NCBI GenBank assembly: GCA_023397675.1
Contig: JAEWTV010000137.1
Span: 1-61,538 of the forward strand
Direction of reading: 5' to 3'
DNA length: 61,538 nt
Source of the DNA: Bacillota bacterium
GTDB taxonomy: Bacteria; Bacillota; Clostridia; Acetivibrionales; JANLFN01
Below, one piece after another: positions 42,730 to 51,489 of this stretch. Under the pieces are notes generated by a model. It was not told where the DNA came from, searched no databases, and saw only the letters and a program-made list of their open reading frames with translations. The position numbers and the translations under genes are program-made. Each line of letters opens with the position of its first letter. The stretch's first letter is position 1.

Positions 42730-42757
42730 CACCAGCCAATCAGCTGGTGTTTTTTTT
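42730..42757 (+). terminator. Terminator after mecA
   Basis: A perfect 7-base-pair stem CACCAGC/GCTGGTG (42730-42749) followed by eight T residues. Confidence 0.92.
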
Positions 42758-42819
42758 AGTTCAGTCAATACCACTATATTCCGATATATATTAAAATAAT
42801 ATATAGGGGTGCTTATTTA

Positions 42820-43491
42820 ATGGGTATTAGTGGTGTTTCAGACAATAGCAATATTTCATCCCAACCTTCATATATGGATAGGGAAATTCAATATCTTCAA
42901 AAATATAAAATGCAGCTTCAACAAAAACTTGCCAAACTGAATTCAAGTAAAATGGACCCTGCAATTAAGGCAGAAGAAGTCGATGCTGTTAACGAACAGA
43001 TAAAACAGGTGGAAATTCAAATACGGCAAAAACAAATGGAAAAAATGAAGCCAAATGTTGAAGCAGAAAACTCCAGAAATGAAAAAAGTACAAACAACAA
43101 TGAACAAACGCCAGATACAGCTATTTCAGGAGTAGGTTCGAAACATTTAATATCAGCTGTTACAAATTATTCTGATTTAAAGGCGCTTAAAGCAGTACGG
43201 ACGGAACTCAAAAATCAACAAGTTGGTAAAGAATATTCGACAGTAGATGAAAGAATTCAAAAAGTAGAAGAAAAAATGAAAAAGGAAATGAATGAAATTG
43301 AAAAAGATTTTAAGAAAGTTTCGCAAGATTCTGAAAAAGCCTCAAAACTGAAGCACAGACCAGAAAACATTATAACTGACGCAACTGATAATAATGTACA
43401 AAATACTGATTCTAAAGAAAATAATAATAAAGAAACCGAAAACTACACAGATAAAAAGGAAAACCTGACAACTGTTGATATAAGGATATAA
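42820..43491 (+). CDS. FlxA-like coiled-coil protein
   Basis: 223 residues, very rich in Lys, Glu, Asn and Gln. The first 90 residues fit the FlxA-like pattern (SYMDREIQYLQKYKMQLQQ ... IKAEEVDAVNEQIKQVEIQI), a two-helix coiled coil. A Ser/Asn/Thr linker, a second coiled coil (about 140-185) and a disordered Asn/Glu tail follow. There is no signal peptide or membrane segment. E. coli flxA is a flagellar-regulon gene of unknown function. GGGGTG lies 9 bases before ATG. It is the last plus-strand gene here and converges on the cytidylate-kinase-like gene. Confidence 0.7.
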   Translation: MGISGVSDNSNISSQPSYMDREIQYLQKYKMQLQQKLAKLNSSKMDPAIKAEEVDAVNEQIKQVEIQIRQKQMEKMKPNVEAENSRNEKSTNNNEQTPDTAISGVGSKHLISAVTNYSDLKALKAVRTELKNQQVGKEYSTVDERIQKVEEKMKKEMNEIEKDFKKVSQDSEKASKLKHRPENIITDATDNNVQNTDSKENNNKETENYTDKKENLTTVDIRI

Positions 43492-43540
43492 AAAAATGTC
43501 GGGGATATCAGTTAATTCTGAAAACCCGACATTTGTTATT
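43490..43540. terminator. Bidirectional terminator
   Basis: A perfect 10-base-pair stem (43494-43503 with 43525-43534), AAATGTCGGG/CCCGACATTT, with a 21-base loop. It serves the convergent FlxA-like and kinase-like genes. Confidence 0.75.
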
Positions 43541-43549
43541 TATATTCTT

Positions 43550-44179
43550 TTATACTTCATTTGAAAAGTAACTTATATATTTTAAAATAAATTCGATACT
43601 GTTATCTACCCCTATTTTTCCTGTATTGATTGATAAGTCGTACTGTTTTAAATCAGTCCAGTCTTTTCCTGTTATTTTCCGGTGATATTGTGCTCTCTGG
43701 TTGTCACTCTGATTAATCATTTTTAAAGCTACTTCTTCAGACACGTTGTATAATTCTTTTACTCTTTGTTTTCTAAAGTCAATACCTGCATGAAGGAATA
43801 TACTTACATGACCCTTTTTATCCTTTAAAATATGAGACCCGCACCTACCAATAATAATAGCAGAACGTTCATTCGCGATATGCTGTATTATCTGGGCTTC
43901 GGTGTTATATAGATCGCGGTCTGTCGGAACATACATCTGTGGAGGTATATAAGAGTCAGGTGCCCAATAGCCAAGTGCAAATGATTGCCAGAAAGATAAT
44001 CTTTTTTCATCACGGGTTTCCAAATCCTCTTCAAGAACAGAAAGTTTTTTAGCGGCTTCACTAATTATTTCACGGTCAATATAGGCTATATTAAGTTTCT
44101 TTGCAAGCTGCTGTCCTATGTATGCCCCACCGCTACCAAGCTGACGGCTGATAGTTATTGCAAATGGTGATTCATTCAT
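43550..44179 (-). CDS. Cytidylate kinase-like protein
   Basis: 209 residues of the cytidylate-kinase-like (Cytidylate_kin2) family: ITISRQLGSGGAYIGQQLAKKL as a P-loop-like start, YIDREIISEAAK, IIIGRCGSHIL and IDFRKQRVKELYNVSEEVAL. This family is separate from true Cmk, and its substrate is unknown. A TTG at 44194 is open but lies within the ribosome binding site GAGGAGG; the ATG at 44179 is the start. It is monocistronic. Confidence 0.85.
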   Translation of the reverse strand: MNESPFAITISRQLGSGGAYIGQQLAKKLNIAYIDREIISEAAKKLSVLEEDLETRDEKRLSFWQSFALGYWAPDSYIPPQMYVPTDRDLYNTEAQIIQHIANERSAIIIGRCGSHILKDKKGHVSIFLHAGIDFRKQRVKELYNVSEEVALKMINQSDNQRAQYHRKITGKDWTDLKQYDLSINTGKIGVDNSIEFILKYISYFSNEV

Positions 44180-44300
44180 AAAATCCCTCCTCAATATAGT
44201 TGTATCGGCTAACTATATTATACAACATTCCGATGATCTAACTCAAATTTGGAATTATACATTTTACTATAGTAATATATGCTGCCAGTTTACTTAATGA

Positions 44301-44337
44301 TAAAAAAACTCTTTTAGGCAAAACACCCAAAAGAGTT
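44301..44337 (-). terminator. Terminator after the VanW-like gene
   Basis: A perfect 9-base-pair stem AACTCTTTT/AAAAGAGTT (44307-44315 with 44329-44337), followed on the minus strand by a run of seven T residues. Confidence 0.85.
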
Positions 44338-44356
44338 CATGGACTCTGAAACAACA

Positions 44357-45448
44357 TTACTTCTTGCCTACAATGGTTACAGTCACTTTATCATCCTTAA
44401 CCTCTGCAAAAATTATAACAGCGGTTTTTAAAGTATTTGTAAACTTAAAATCTATTTTACTGCCGAGTACAGCAGTTGAATACTGATCTTCAATATAATT
44501 TACCTTCTTGTTTGCAATTCGGGCAATAGATTCATCCTTTATTCCTGCACTCTTCACAGCTGCATATAGCGTTGAAACAACCTGATTATATCCTTCATTA
44601 TTGTTGTCAAGTAAACCCTTCTCCATATTTATATACTTGGCGAAGGAAAATACCCCTGCTTTTTTGCCGTTCTTTTTATCTTCCTGACACACAAGGACCT
44701 TATTTATAGCATATGCAGCCAGTTTAGCCGAATCCTCATTTTCAGGGTCTTTTATCTCAGTTGAATAGGAAGCTACTACATCTTTAATATCTTCCAAATC
44801 CCTTAGCATAATTTCCGGAAAATTCGTCTGAATTATCTGTCCATCAACGGTATTAAAAACTATAGGCCCTTTGAATCTTTCACCTAAGTCTTTCCTGAAT
44901 TTATCAACAGCCTTATCAATATTAAGCCTTATACCTATTGTTTCAGGAGTTTTATTTATTTTGCCATCCTTGAAGCTTATATTAGCATTGACAGGGTCTT
45001 TGTCTATTTTGGCTGCAAGCTCCTGAAGCTTTTTTTTCAGTTTTTCCTCATTAAAAGTAATAACCGGGCTTATCTTTCTGTCCTTTGATATAAAATATCC
45101 ATTTATTATATTAATAAAGGAATCACTTGCATTCTTACCTTTTACAATATCCATTGTTGCATTGTAATCTATCTTTGCATCAATTTCTTTATAACTTATA
45201 TTAAAAACGCTATCATTATAAATAATGTTTAGCACCCCATTACTTATAATGTCGTCAAAATACTTCTGAGCCTTTTCTATTGACTTGTCTCGGTCAAGGC
45301 TGCCAATATCTACCCCTTCTATATATGTATCAGGGGCGGTATTGTTACGATTTGTGAACCCAAGCACAATAATACCTGCGAAAATCGCAAGTATAAGCTG
45401 TAAGGCTATGAAAACAATCATATGCTTTTTTTTAATCATATTGTTCAC
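44357..45448 (-). CDS. Membrane-anchored VanW-like protein with degenerate VanW domain
   Basis: 363 residues. One N-terminal membrane helix (9-31) is followed by YIEGVDIGSLDRDKSIEKAQ, the start of a PG_binding_4 (YoaR-type) domain, probably two copies (about 40-210). A VanW-like domain (about 225-355) follows, with STEIKD at its start, VFSFAKYI, and a segment EGYNQVVSTLYAAVKSAGI. The usual GGGVCQVSSTLY cysteine is replaced (Asn288), and the preceding GGG is absent. The start is GTG after GGAGTGATCCT. It stands alone with a terminator. A cell-wall role is likely, but the substrate is unknown. Confidence 0.75.
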   Translation of the reverse strand: MNNMIKKKHMIVFIALQLILAIFAGIIVLGFTNRNNTAPDTYIEGVDIGSLDRDKSIEKAQKYFDDIISNGVLNIIYNDSVFNISYKEIDAKIDYNATMDIVKGKNASDSFINIINGYFISKDRKISPVITFNEEKLKKKLQELAAKIDKDPVNANISFKDGKINKTPETIGIRLNIDKAVDKFRKDLGERFKGPIVFNTVDGQIIQTNFPEIMLRDLEDIKDVVASYSTEIKDPENEDSAKLAAYAINKVLVCQEDKKNGKKAGVFSFAKYINMEKGLLDNNNEGYNQVVSTLYAAVKSAGIKDESIARIANKKVNYIEDQYSTAVLGSKIDFKFTNTLKTAVIIFAEVKDDKVTVTIVGKK

Positions 45449-45509
45449 AGGATCACTCCGTAATTATTTTTAGGCAATAGTACTAAAAAAGGGAAAAACA
45501 TCAAGTAAA

Positions 45510-45545
45510 TTCAAAAAGTATAAAACAGGTAGGTTTTATACTTTT
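45510..45545 (-). terminator. Terminator after the PRC-barrel gene
   Basis: A perfect 13-base-pair stem (45514-45526 with 45533-45545) with a 6-base loop and TTTTTG at the minus-strand end. Confidence 0.85.
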
Positions 45546-45562
45546 GATAATTCAAATATAAA

Positions 45563-46639
45563 TTATGCTTTGTTGTTCATCACAAGCTCAATCATTTTAC
45601 CGCTTCCCTTCACCGCATCAATTATATCATCAGTGATTACGGTCCCATCTTCAACAAGCACATTTCCAGATGCGTCAGTAATGGTTTTTGTTGCACGTCT
45701 TCCCTTAAGGTACTGTCTTTGACGCTGTTCAAAAAGGCTTGCTGCACCGCCTTCAGTGCTAACAGCAGGTTGCGGTTTTTCTTCGGTTTCCTGCTTTTCT
45801 TCCTGAGGGGCTTCTTCAACTTCGGGTATTTCTGCATATGCAGGTGCTTCTATAGTATCCTCTTCAACAGTATCTTCTTCAGCAGTATCTTCTTCAGCAA
45901 TATCCTGTTCTACTGTTTCAACAGGTGTTTCTGCTTCTGCAGGTTCTGATTCCTCAACGGTTTCTTCCTCTTTAATCACTTCTTCAAAGAAGCTTTCAAC
46001 CTGCGGAACTTCTTCGACTTCAGGTATATAATCAGTTACGGTAGTATCTTCAATTGGTTGATATTGTGGCTGAGCCAGTACTGTGTCATTAGAAAAGGTC
46101 AGGTTTTTTTTTTCTAAATCGGAATCTGCAGCGTCAATTAACTCTATATTATCAACAAGTAATTTTTCTGCATCTTCAGTAACAATAATAAGATTCTTTC
46201 CGAAGGTAATTACATTTTTGCGGGGTATAATACTTACACTTCCCCCAGCCTGTCCAAGGAATTCTACGCCAGCTATTCTGCAGATATCATCCTCATTAAC
46301 ATAATAATCCCCTGTCTCACCAATTAATCTTCCTTTTTTGGTCATCACTCTTGTATTCTTAACCTGAACATCCTTTTGCAGAAGCTCAATAGCTTGCGGA
46401 ACAGACTCAATATCAATTATGGATTTTTCGTCTTCGATAGTAAGGGCATATTCCCCAATACCTAATACATTTTCAGTAGAAATTACCCTCATGCCTATAA
46501 CCTGAACTCCACTGTCCACAATTATATAGTCAACTGCACCTTTATCAGCATTTGTTACAATGCCCTTAACCTTACCCTTTTCTATGGCATCAGATATACT
46601 GATAATGGGCAAGCCAAGTATTTCTTGAGTCTTTTTCAT
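45563..46639 (-). CDS. PRC-barrel protein with long acidic linker
   Basis: 358 residues. Two PRC-barrel-like domains (about 1-80, ILGLPIISISDAIEKGKVKG, and 90-170, VMTKKGRLIGETGDYYVNED) are followed by an extended Glu/Val/Pro-rich stretch (about 200-305) with short repeats such as AEEDTAEEDTVEEDT. A conserved-looking C-terminal part (306-358, FEQRQRQYLKGRRATKTI) ends the protein. PRC barrels occur in YlmC/RimM-type proteins and bind RNA or protein partners. ATG follows AGGAGGTTAGTAGAAA. It lies 46 bases after the next gene, with similar acidic composition, so the two probably work together. Confidence 0.75.
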   Translation of the reverse strand: MKKTQEILGLPIISISDAIEKGKVKGIVTNADKGAVDYIIVDSGVQVIGMRVISTENVLGIGEYALTIEDEKSIIDIESVPQAIELLQKDVQVKNTRVMTKKGRLIGETGDYYVNEDDICRIAGVEFLGQAGGSVSIIPRKNVITFGKNLIIVTEDAEKLLVDNIELIDAADSDLEKKNLTFSNDTVLAQPQYQPIEDTTVTDYIPEVEEVPQVESFFEEVIKEEETVEESEPAEAETPVETVEQDIAEEDTAEEDTVEEDTIEAPAYAEIPEVEEAPQEEKQETEEKPQPAVSTEGGAASLFEQRQRQYLKGRRATKTITDASGNVLVEDGTVITDDIIDAVKGSGKMIELVMNNKA

Positions 46640-46685
46640 TTTCTACTAACCTCCTTATATATTTGCGGCTCCTTATATATAAAAT

Positions 46686-48446
46686 TTACTCTTCAGTAAG
46701 ATTACGCATTATTTCATCTCTAACCTGCTGATCCATAACATTTCCGTACAGTTCCACATAGCTTTCAAGTATCTGTTTTGCCAGTTCTATCTGACCCATT
46801 TCCTTGTAAAGTACACATATATCAAGGATTACCCAGAATACCAAGCTATCTTCAGGCTTACTGTCAAGTGCATACATATAATAAAGTATTGCACTTTCAT
46901 AGTCACCTTCCTGTTTAAACCTGAATGCTTCATCTATATATGAATCTATACTTGCTTCAACAGTCTCAACATAACCTGCTGCCTGTTCTTCTACAGGTTC
47001 TACAATTTCAGCCGCAGGTGCAACTTCCTCATAAACATGAGCTTCAAATTCTTCAACAGCCATTACATCCTGTTCAGGCTGCACTTCCTCTATTGTAATA
47101 TAAGATTCCGAAACCGGAAGTACACTCTCTTCCACTGTAGTTGATGTTTCCAACTGCTCCAAAACCGGTTCTTCGCTGATTTCAGAATAGTTGTCCTCAA
47201 AGATTTCAACCTCAGTTTCTATATCCTGTGAAACAGCTTGCTCAACTTCTGGAACACCCTCTTCATTCTCAGGCACAGGAGCTAGTGCTTCCTCATGTTC
47301 AGGCTGCGCTTCCTCCATGGTTATGTACGATCCCGATACCGAAATAACACTGTCTTCTGTTGCAATTGATGTTTCCAACTGCTCCAAAACCGGTTCTTCA
47401 CTATTTTCAGGATAGTTATCTTCAAACGCTTCGACCTCAGGTACGGCTTCTTGTGAAACAACTTGCTGAACTTCAGAAACAACTTCTTCAACCTCAGCAA
47501 ATTCTTCCTCAAGATGAGGCTCAATTTCAACAGTTTCCTGTTCTGCTTGAGAGGAAATCATTATCATAATTTCATCCTGAGCATTTTCAGTTATACCAAA
47601 CTCTTCAACATCACTTTCACTTTCTGCTTCACTGCAAATCTCTGAAGCAGCAGCTTCTGCACCGACATCTATCATTTGCGATGCAACTTTTATGTACTCA
47701 TCAAAGTCGGAAACAACTCTTTCATCCACAGTTGCGGCTTCTTCGAGTGTTTGCATTATTTCTTCAGGTATTCCCGACACAGGTTTCTCTTCATCTATTA
47801 GTGAACTTTCTTCATTTATAACGTCAATAGCCTCACTTAGTATATCTGCAGTATGCTCGGTCGGCTGATCCGGGACAGTATCCTGCTGTACAGTAATTGT
47901 TATATTTTCAACAGTACAAGGCTCTTTTGTTTCATGTTGTGTATCACAAATACCTTCAGGTTGCTGTGGATTAATGTCCTCCATTACCGCACCTGTTCCT
48001 GCGCTTTCGGCAAATAAGGCACTTACTGCACCACTTCTGCCTACGGCACTTATAGGTTTTCTTTTCAACCTCATCAAATACAGGAAGTAATTACTTAATC
48101 CTGCTGCATTTATTTTATCCATAAAAGCTTGCAGCCTTGTATTTTTATTTTCAGAAATAAACATGAAAATAAAATGCGCAAATCTTGAGATAGCTAAAAT
48201 ATATATCAATAGTATGACAGAAAATCCAACTATTACTCTTAAAGTGTTTTTAGTCCTTGATGCCAAATTGATTATTGCTGCATATAGGAATGGGAAGCAT
48301 AAACTTAGAACCAATACAAATAACGAACTAAGTGTTATAACAATAAAAGTATTTGCATCAACGGGTTTATGCCTGTGCAGGATACATGTAAAAGCTATTG
48401 AAGATAGTGCAATTATTGCAATTACAACAATACTGTATAATAGCAT
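46686..48446 (-). CDS. Membrane protein with acidic tandem duplication and TPR-like tail
   Basis: 586 residues of unrecognised function. Three hydrophobic segments (about 2-21, 33-60, 70-98) are followed by a very long Glu/Val/Ser/Pro-rich region (about 150-490). Inside it, a 62-residue unit occurs twice (325-386 and 400-461), sharing FEDNY-x-E-x-SEEPVLEQLETS and SYIT-x-EE-x-QPE. The tail (about 497-575) resembles tetratricopeptide repeats (EAFRFKQEGDYESAILYYMYAL, with LAKQILESYVELYG). An ATG at 48482 is open, but GGGAGGG lies 6 bases before the ATG at 48446. It is cotranscribed with the PRC-barrel gene. Confidence 0.7.
   Translation of the reverse strand: MLLYSIVVIAIIALSSIAFTCILHRHKPVDANTFIVITLSSLFVLVLSLCFPFLYAAIINLASRTKNTLRVIVGFSVILLIYILAISRFAHFIFMFISENKNTRLQAFMDKINAAGLSNYFLYLMRLKRKPISAVGRSGAVSALFAESAGTGAVMEDINPQQPEGICDTQHETKEPCTVENITITVQQDTVPDQPTEHTADILSEAIDVINEESSLIDEEKPVSGIPEEIMQTLEEAATVDERVVSDFDEYIKVASQMIDVGAEAAASEICSEAESESDVEEFGITENAQDEIMIMISSQAEQETVEIEPHLEEEFAEVEEVVSEVQQVVSQEAVPEVEAFEDNYPENSEEPVLEQLETSIATEDSVISVSGSYITMEEAQPEHEEALAPVPENEEGVPEVEQAVSQDIETEVEIFEDNYSEISEEPVLEQLETSTTVEESVLPVSESYITIEEVQPEQDVMAVEEFEAHVYEEVAPAAEIVEPVEEQAAGYVETVEASIDSYIDEAFRFKQEGDYESAILYYMYALDSKPEDSLVFWVILDICVLYKEMGQIELAKQILESYVELYGNVMDQQVRDEIMRNLTEE
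47064..47474. repeat. Tandem 186-bp coding duplication in the acidic membrane protein gene
   Basis: The two copies are 47064-47249 and 47289-47474 (225 bp offset). They encode the same 62-residue unit with about two thirds identity, so this is an old in-frame duplication. Confidence 0.75.
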
Positions 48447-48689
48447 AAAGCCCTCCCTTCGAAGGTTTTTTCTTAAGTACATCTATCTGCTGCAATATTA
48501 GATAAAACAGACCTTTTTTACCTAATATCATTAGTATAGAACTATTCAAGTTATATTTTAACAGATTGCTTCCAAATTTAAAATATAAATTTTACAATAT
48601 ATCGACATTTGCAGCAAATATTTTTATAATGTAATTAAAATATTACAAATTATGCCACAAGTAATAGTCATAATTTTTCTCAGGGTAAC

Positions 48690-48714
48690 AAAAGGCGGGT
48701 AATTCAACCCGCCT
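48690..48714 (-). terminator. Terminator after lon
   Basis: A perfect 8-base-pair stem AGGCGGGT/ACCCGCCT (48693-48714) with a 6-base loop, followed on the minus strand by TTTTG. Confidence 0.8.
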
Positions 48715-48731
48715 CTCAATAAGCTATTAAA

Positions 48732-51173
48732 TTATTGTTCAACCACTATTGTTGCAGCAACCTCTCCTGCCATAGCCTGTACATCAGGAAGAATGATATC
48801 TTCTTTCTTCTTGTTGTTTATATTTACAACCTGCCTTTTCTTAAAATTAACCAGTGCTGTATTTAAAACCTCATCCATGCCTGATGCAGGTACAAACTTC
48901 AAGCCGCCTCTAATATTCGAAGGTATATCATCAATATCCTTTTTATTGTCTACAGGTACTATTACTGTAGTAATTCCCGCTCTATGCGCTGCAAGCACCT
49001 TTTCCTTAAGTCCTCCTATTGGAAGAACTCTGCCCCTTAAGGTTATTTCACCTGTCATAGCAACATTTCTGTTTACCGGAATACCTGTAAGTGCTGAAAT
49101 AACTGCTGTTGCAAGTGTGATCCCTGCAGAGGGACCATCCTTGGGGATAGCGCCTTCAGGAACATGAATGTGTATATCATTTTTAGTATGGAATTGCTCA
49201 TCAATTCCAAGTTGTCCAGCTCTGGACCTTATGAAGCTGATTGCCGCTTTCGCAGACTCCTTCATAACATCACCCAGCTGCCCGGTAAGTTCAAGCTTAC
49301 CACTTCCCGGCATAACATTTACCTCTATGCACAGTGTCTCTCCACCTACAGGAGTCCATGCAAGGCCGGTTGCTATTCCAACCTCATCTTTCCTTCCTGC
49401 TTTTTCATAAGAATACTTTTTGGTACCAAGATACTTTTCAAGGTTCTTTGAACTAATCTTAACCTGTTTGCTGCTGCTCATAACAATCTTTGAGGCAACC
49501 TTTCTGCAAACTGTGGCAATTTCACGCTCAAGGTTTCTTACACCGGATTCCCTGGTATAGTAATTGATTATATCTCTTACTCCCTGCTCGTCTGCAATAA
49601 GATTACTCTTTTTAAGTCCATGAGCTTTTAACTGCTTGGGTAACAGATACTTCACGGCAATGTTGAGTTTTTCTTCTTCCGTATAGCCCGAAATCTGAAT
49701 TACTTCCATTCTGTCAAGCAAAGGCTTGGGAATGGTCTCCAGAGTATTTGCGGTTGTCAGGAACATTACATTTGAAAGGTCAAAAGGAAGTTCCATATAA
49801 TGATCCCTGAATGCAAAGTTCTGTTCTGAATCAAGCACCTCGAGCATTGCAGATGCCGGATCCCCCCTGTAATCACTGCTCATTTTGTCAATTTCATCAA
49901 GAAGAATAAGCGGGTTATTTGATCCTGCCTGCTTTATTGCATTTATTATTCTTCCGGGCATAGAACCTACATAAGTCCTTCTGTGGCCTCGTATTTCAGA
50001 CTCGTCCTTTACTCCGCCCAGCGACATTCTTACGTAGTTCCTGTTTAGAGCTTTAGCTATAGACTTTGCTATTGATGTTTTACCAACACCGGGAGGTCCT
50101 ACGAAACAAAGTATTGAACCTTTTAAACCACTGTTGAGCTTTTTAACAGCAAGTGATTCAACAATCCTTTCCTTTACCTTCTCAAGGCCAAAGTGGTCTT
50201 CATCCAGTATTTGCTGAGCCTCTTGAAGGTCAAGCTTCTCTTCGGTGGACTTATTCCATGGCAAATCGAATATCCAGTCAATATATGTTCTTATTACAGA
50301 GCCTTCTGCTGAACCCGATGGTGTTTTAAGCAACCTGTCAAGTTCCTTTTTAGCCTTCTTTTCAACTTCCTCTGGAAAGTTCGCAGCTTTAAGCCTTTTA
50401 CGATATTCTTCAACCTCAGCGGTTACTCCCTCGCCATCTCCAAGCTCGCTCTGAATGGCCTTAAGCTGTTCTCTGAGGTAATATTCCTTTTGTGATTTGT
50501 CCATCTGTTTACGGACCTTGGTACTGATTTCTTTTTCAACCTGCAGAATATCAATTTCACTGATTAATATTTTAAGAAGCTTCTCAAGTCTTAGAGCAGG
50601 ATTAAATTCATCAAGTATTTCCTGTTTCTGCTCCATTTTTAATGGAATATTGGCTCCTATAACATCTGAAAGCTCACTTGAATCGGTTATGGATTCCACC
50701 GCTACAGAGGTTTCGGGCGATAGCTTGCTGCTTAACTGGCTGTAATCTTCAAATGCTGATAATACCCTTCTTTTAAGGGCCTCAATATCAATACTCTCTT
50801 CGGAATAATTATAAATTTTCTCAGATACTTCAACGATGAAAAACGGATCAGCTTGAACAAACTCGCTTATTTCCGCTCTGCAAACACCTTCAACAAGAAC
50901 CCTGATGGTGTCTCCGGGAAGCTTCAAAAGCTGTTTTACCTTTGAAATAGTTCCTACATTATATATATCCGACTGCCCCGGATCATCATTTTTTGCATCC
51001 TTCTGAGTTACAAGAAAAACAAGCTGATTGTTTATCATAGCTTCTTCAAGCGCTTTGATAGACTTTGGTCTGCCAACATCAAAATGAAGAACCATATGAG
51101 GAAATACAGTTAGGCCTCTTAACGGAAGTAAAGGCAACACCTGCTTTTTAATTGTCTTTTTTATATCTGACAT
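48732..51173 (-). CDS. lon: ATP-dependent protease Lon
   Basis: 813 residues: an N-terminal LonN domain (LPLLPLRGLTVFPHMVLHFDVG), AAA+ core with GPPGVGKTSIAKSIAKALNR (Walker A), VRMSLGGVKDESEIRGHRRTYVG and LLDEIDKM (Walker B), and a C-terminal protease domain with Ser in PKDGPSAGITLATAV and Lys in GGLKEKVLAAHRAG. It degrades misfolded and regulatory cytosolic proteins. An ATG at 51194 precedes an AGGGGTAGG element; the ATG at 51173 sits after it and is preferred. The 316-base upstream gap (51174-51489) has no gene, only a perfect palindrome (51382-51398) and the terminator of the preceding operon. Confidence 0.96.
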   Translation of the reverse strand: MSDIKKTIKKQVLPLLPLRGLTVFPHMVLHFDVGRPKSIKALEEAMINNQLVFLVTQKDAKNDDPGQSDIYNVGTISKVKQLLKLPGDTIRVLVEGVCRAEISEFVQADPFFIVEVSEKIYNYSEESIDIEALKRRVLSAFEDYSQLSSKLSPETSVAVESITDSSELSDVIGANIPLKMEQKQEILDEFNPALRLEKLLKILISEIDILQVEKEISTKVRKQMDKSQKEYYLREQLKAIQSELGDGEGVTAEVEEYRKRLKAANFPEEVEKKAKKELDRLLKTPSGSAEGSVIRTYIDWIFDLPWNKSTEEKLDLQEAQQILDEDHFGLEKVKERIVESLAVKKLNSGLKGSILCFVGPPGVGKTSIAKSIAKALNRNYVRMSLGGVKDESEIRGHRRTYVGSMPGRIINAIKQAGSNNPLILLDEIDKMSSDYRGDPASAMLEVLDSEQNFAFRDHYMELPFDLSNVMFLTTANTLETIPKPLLDRMEVIQISGYTEEEKLNIAVKYLLPKQLKAHGLKKSNLIADEQGVRDIINYYTRESGVRNLEREIATVCRKVASKIVMSSSKQVKISSKNLEKYLGTKKYSYEKAGRKDEVGIATGLAWTPVGGETLCIEVNVMPGSGKLELTGQLGDVMKESAKAAISFIRSRAGQLGIDEQFHTKNDIHIHVPEGAIPKDGPSAGITLATAVISALTGIPVNRNVAMTGEITLRGRVLPIGGLKEKVLAAHRAGITTVIVPVDNKKDIDDIPSNIRGGLKFVPASGMDEVLNTALVNFKKRQVVNINNKKKEDIILPDVQAMAGEVAATIVVEQ

Positions 51174-51381
51174 TTTGTTTGACCTACCCCTCATTAAACT
51201 TAAAAAATAATTGCTGAAATCCTTAATTCAGATTTGATATGTCTAAATATTCCATCTTTGCAAAAACACTGTTACAACAGCTTCTTAATAGGTATCCAAG
51301 CTTAATCCCCATCATTATAACCTTTAATCCTTTCTATTTCAATTGTTTTATATGGAATAAAAGGTAAGCTGTAATTCTACT

Positions 51382-51398
51382 TATAACCAATGGTTATA
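51382..51398. promoter_or_regulatory. Perfect 17-bp palindrome upstream of lon
   Basis: TATAACCA-A-TGGTTATA, a dyad around a single central base, about 210 bases before the lon start. It has operator shape. It does not match the CIRCE element or the CtsR heptad direct repeat as I know them. Confidence 0.5.
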
Positions 51399-51435
51399 CT
51401 TCCATTACCTGACTTGAAAAAGTATGTTTCCACGC

Positions 51436-51461
51436 AAAAAAATACCCTCCGAAAGGAGGGT
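51436..51461 (-). terminator. Terminator after the MoxR-DUF58-DUF4129 operon
   Basis: A 7-base-pair stem ACCCTCC/GGAGGGT with a GAAA-type tetraloop (51444-51461), followed on the minus strand by ATTTTTTT. Confidence 0.9.
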
Positions 51462-51489
51462 TGCTATAATATGGCGTACATAAAAGCTT

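Noticed and set aside
45719..45949. Phe/Cys-rich plus-strand open frame
   Set aside because: Complement of the Glu-rich repeat; composition is an artefact.
47064..47474. Possible repeat array (CRISPR-like)
   Set aside because: Two long coding copies with no spacers or short palindromic repeats.
48163..48501. 112-residue plus-strand open frame opposite the acidic membrane protein
   Set aside because: Overlaps the well-supported N-terminus and ribosome binding site of the minus-strand gene.
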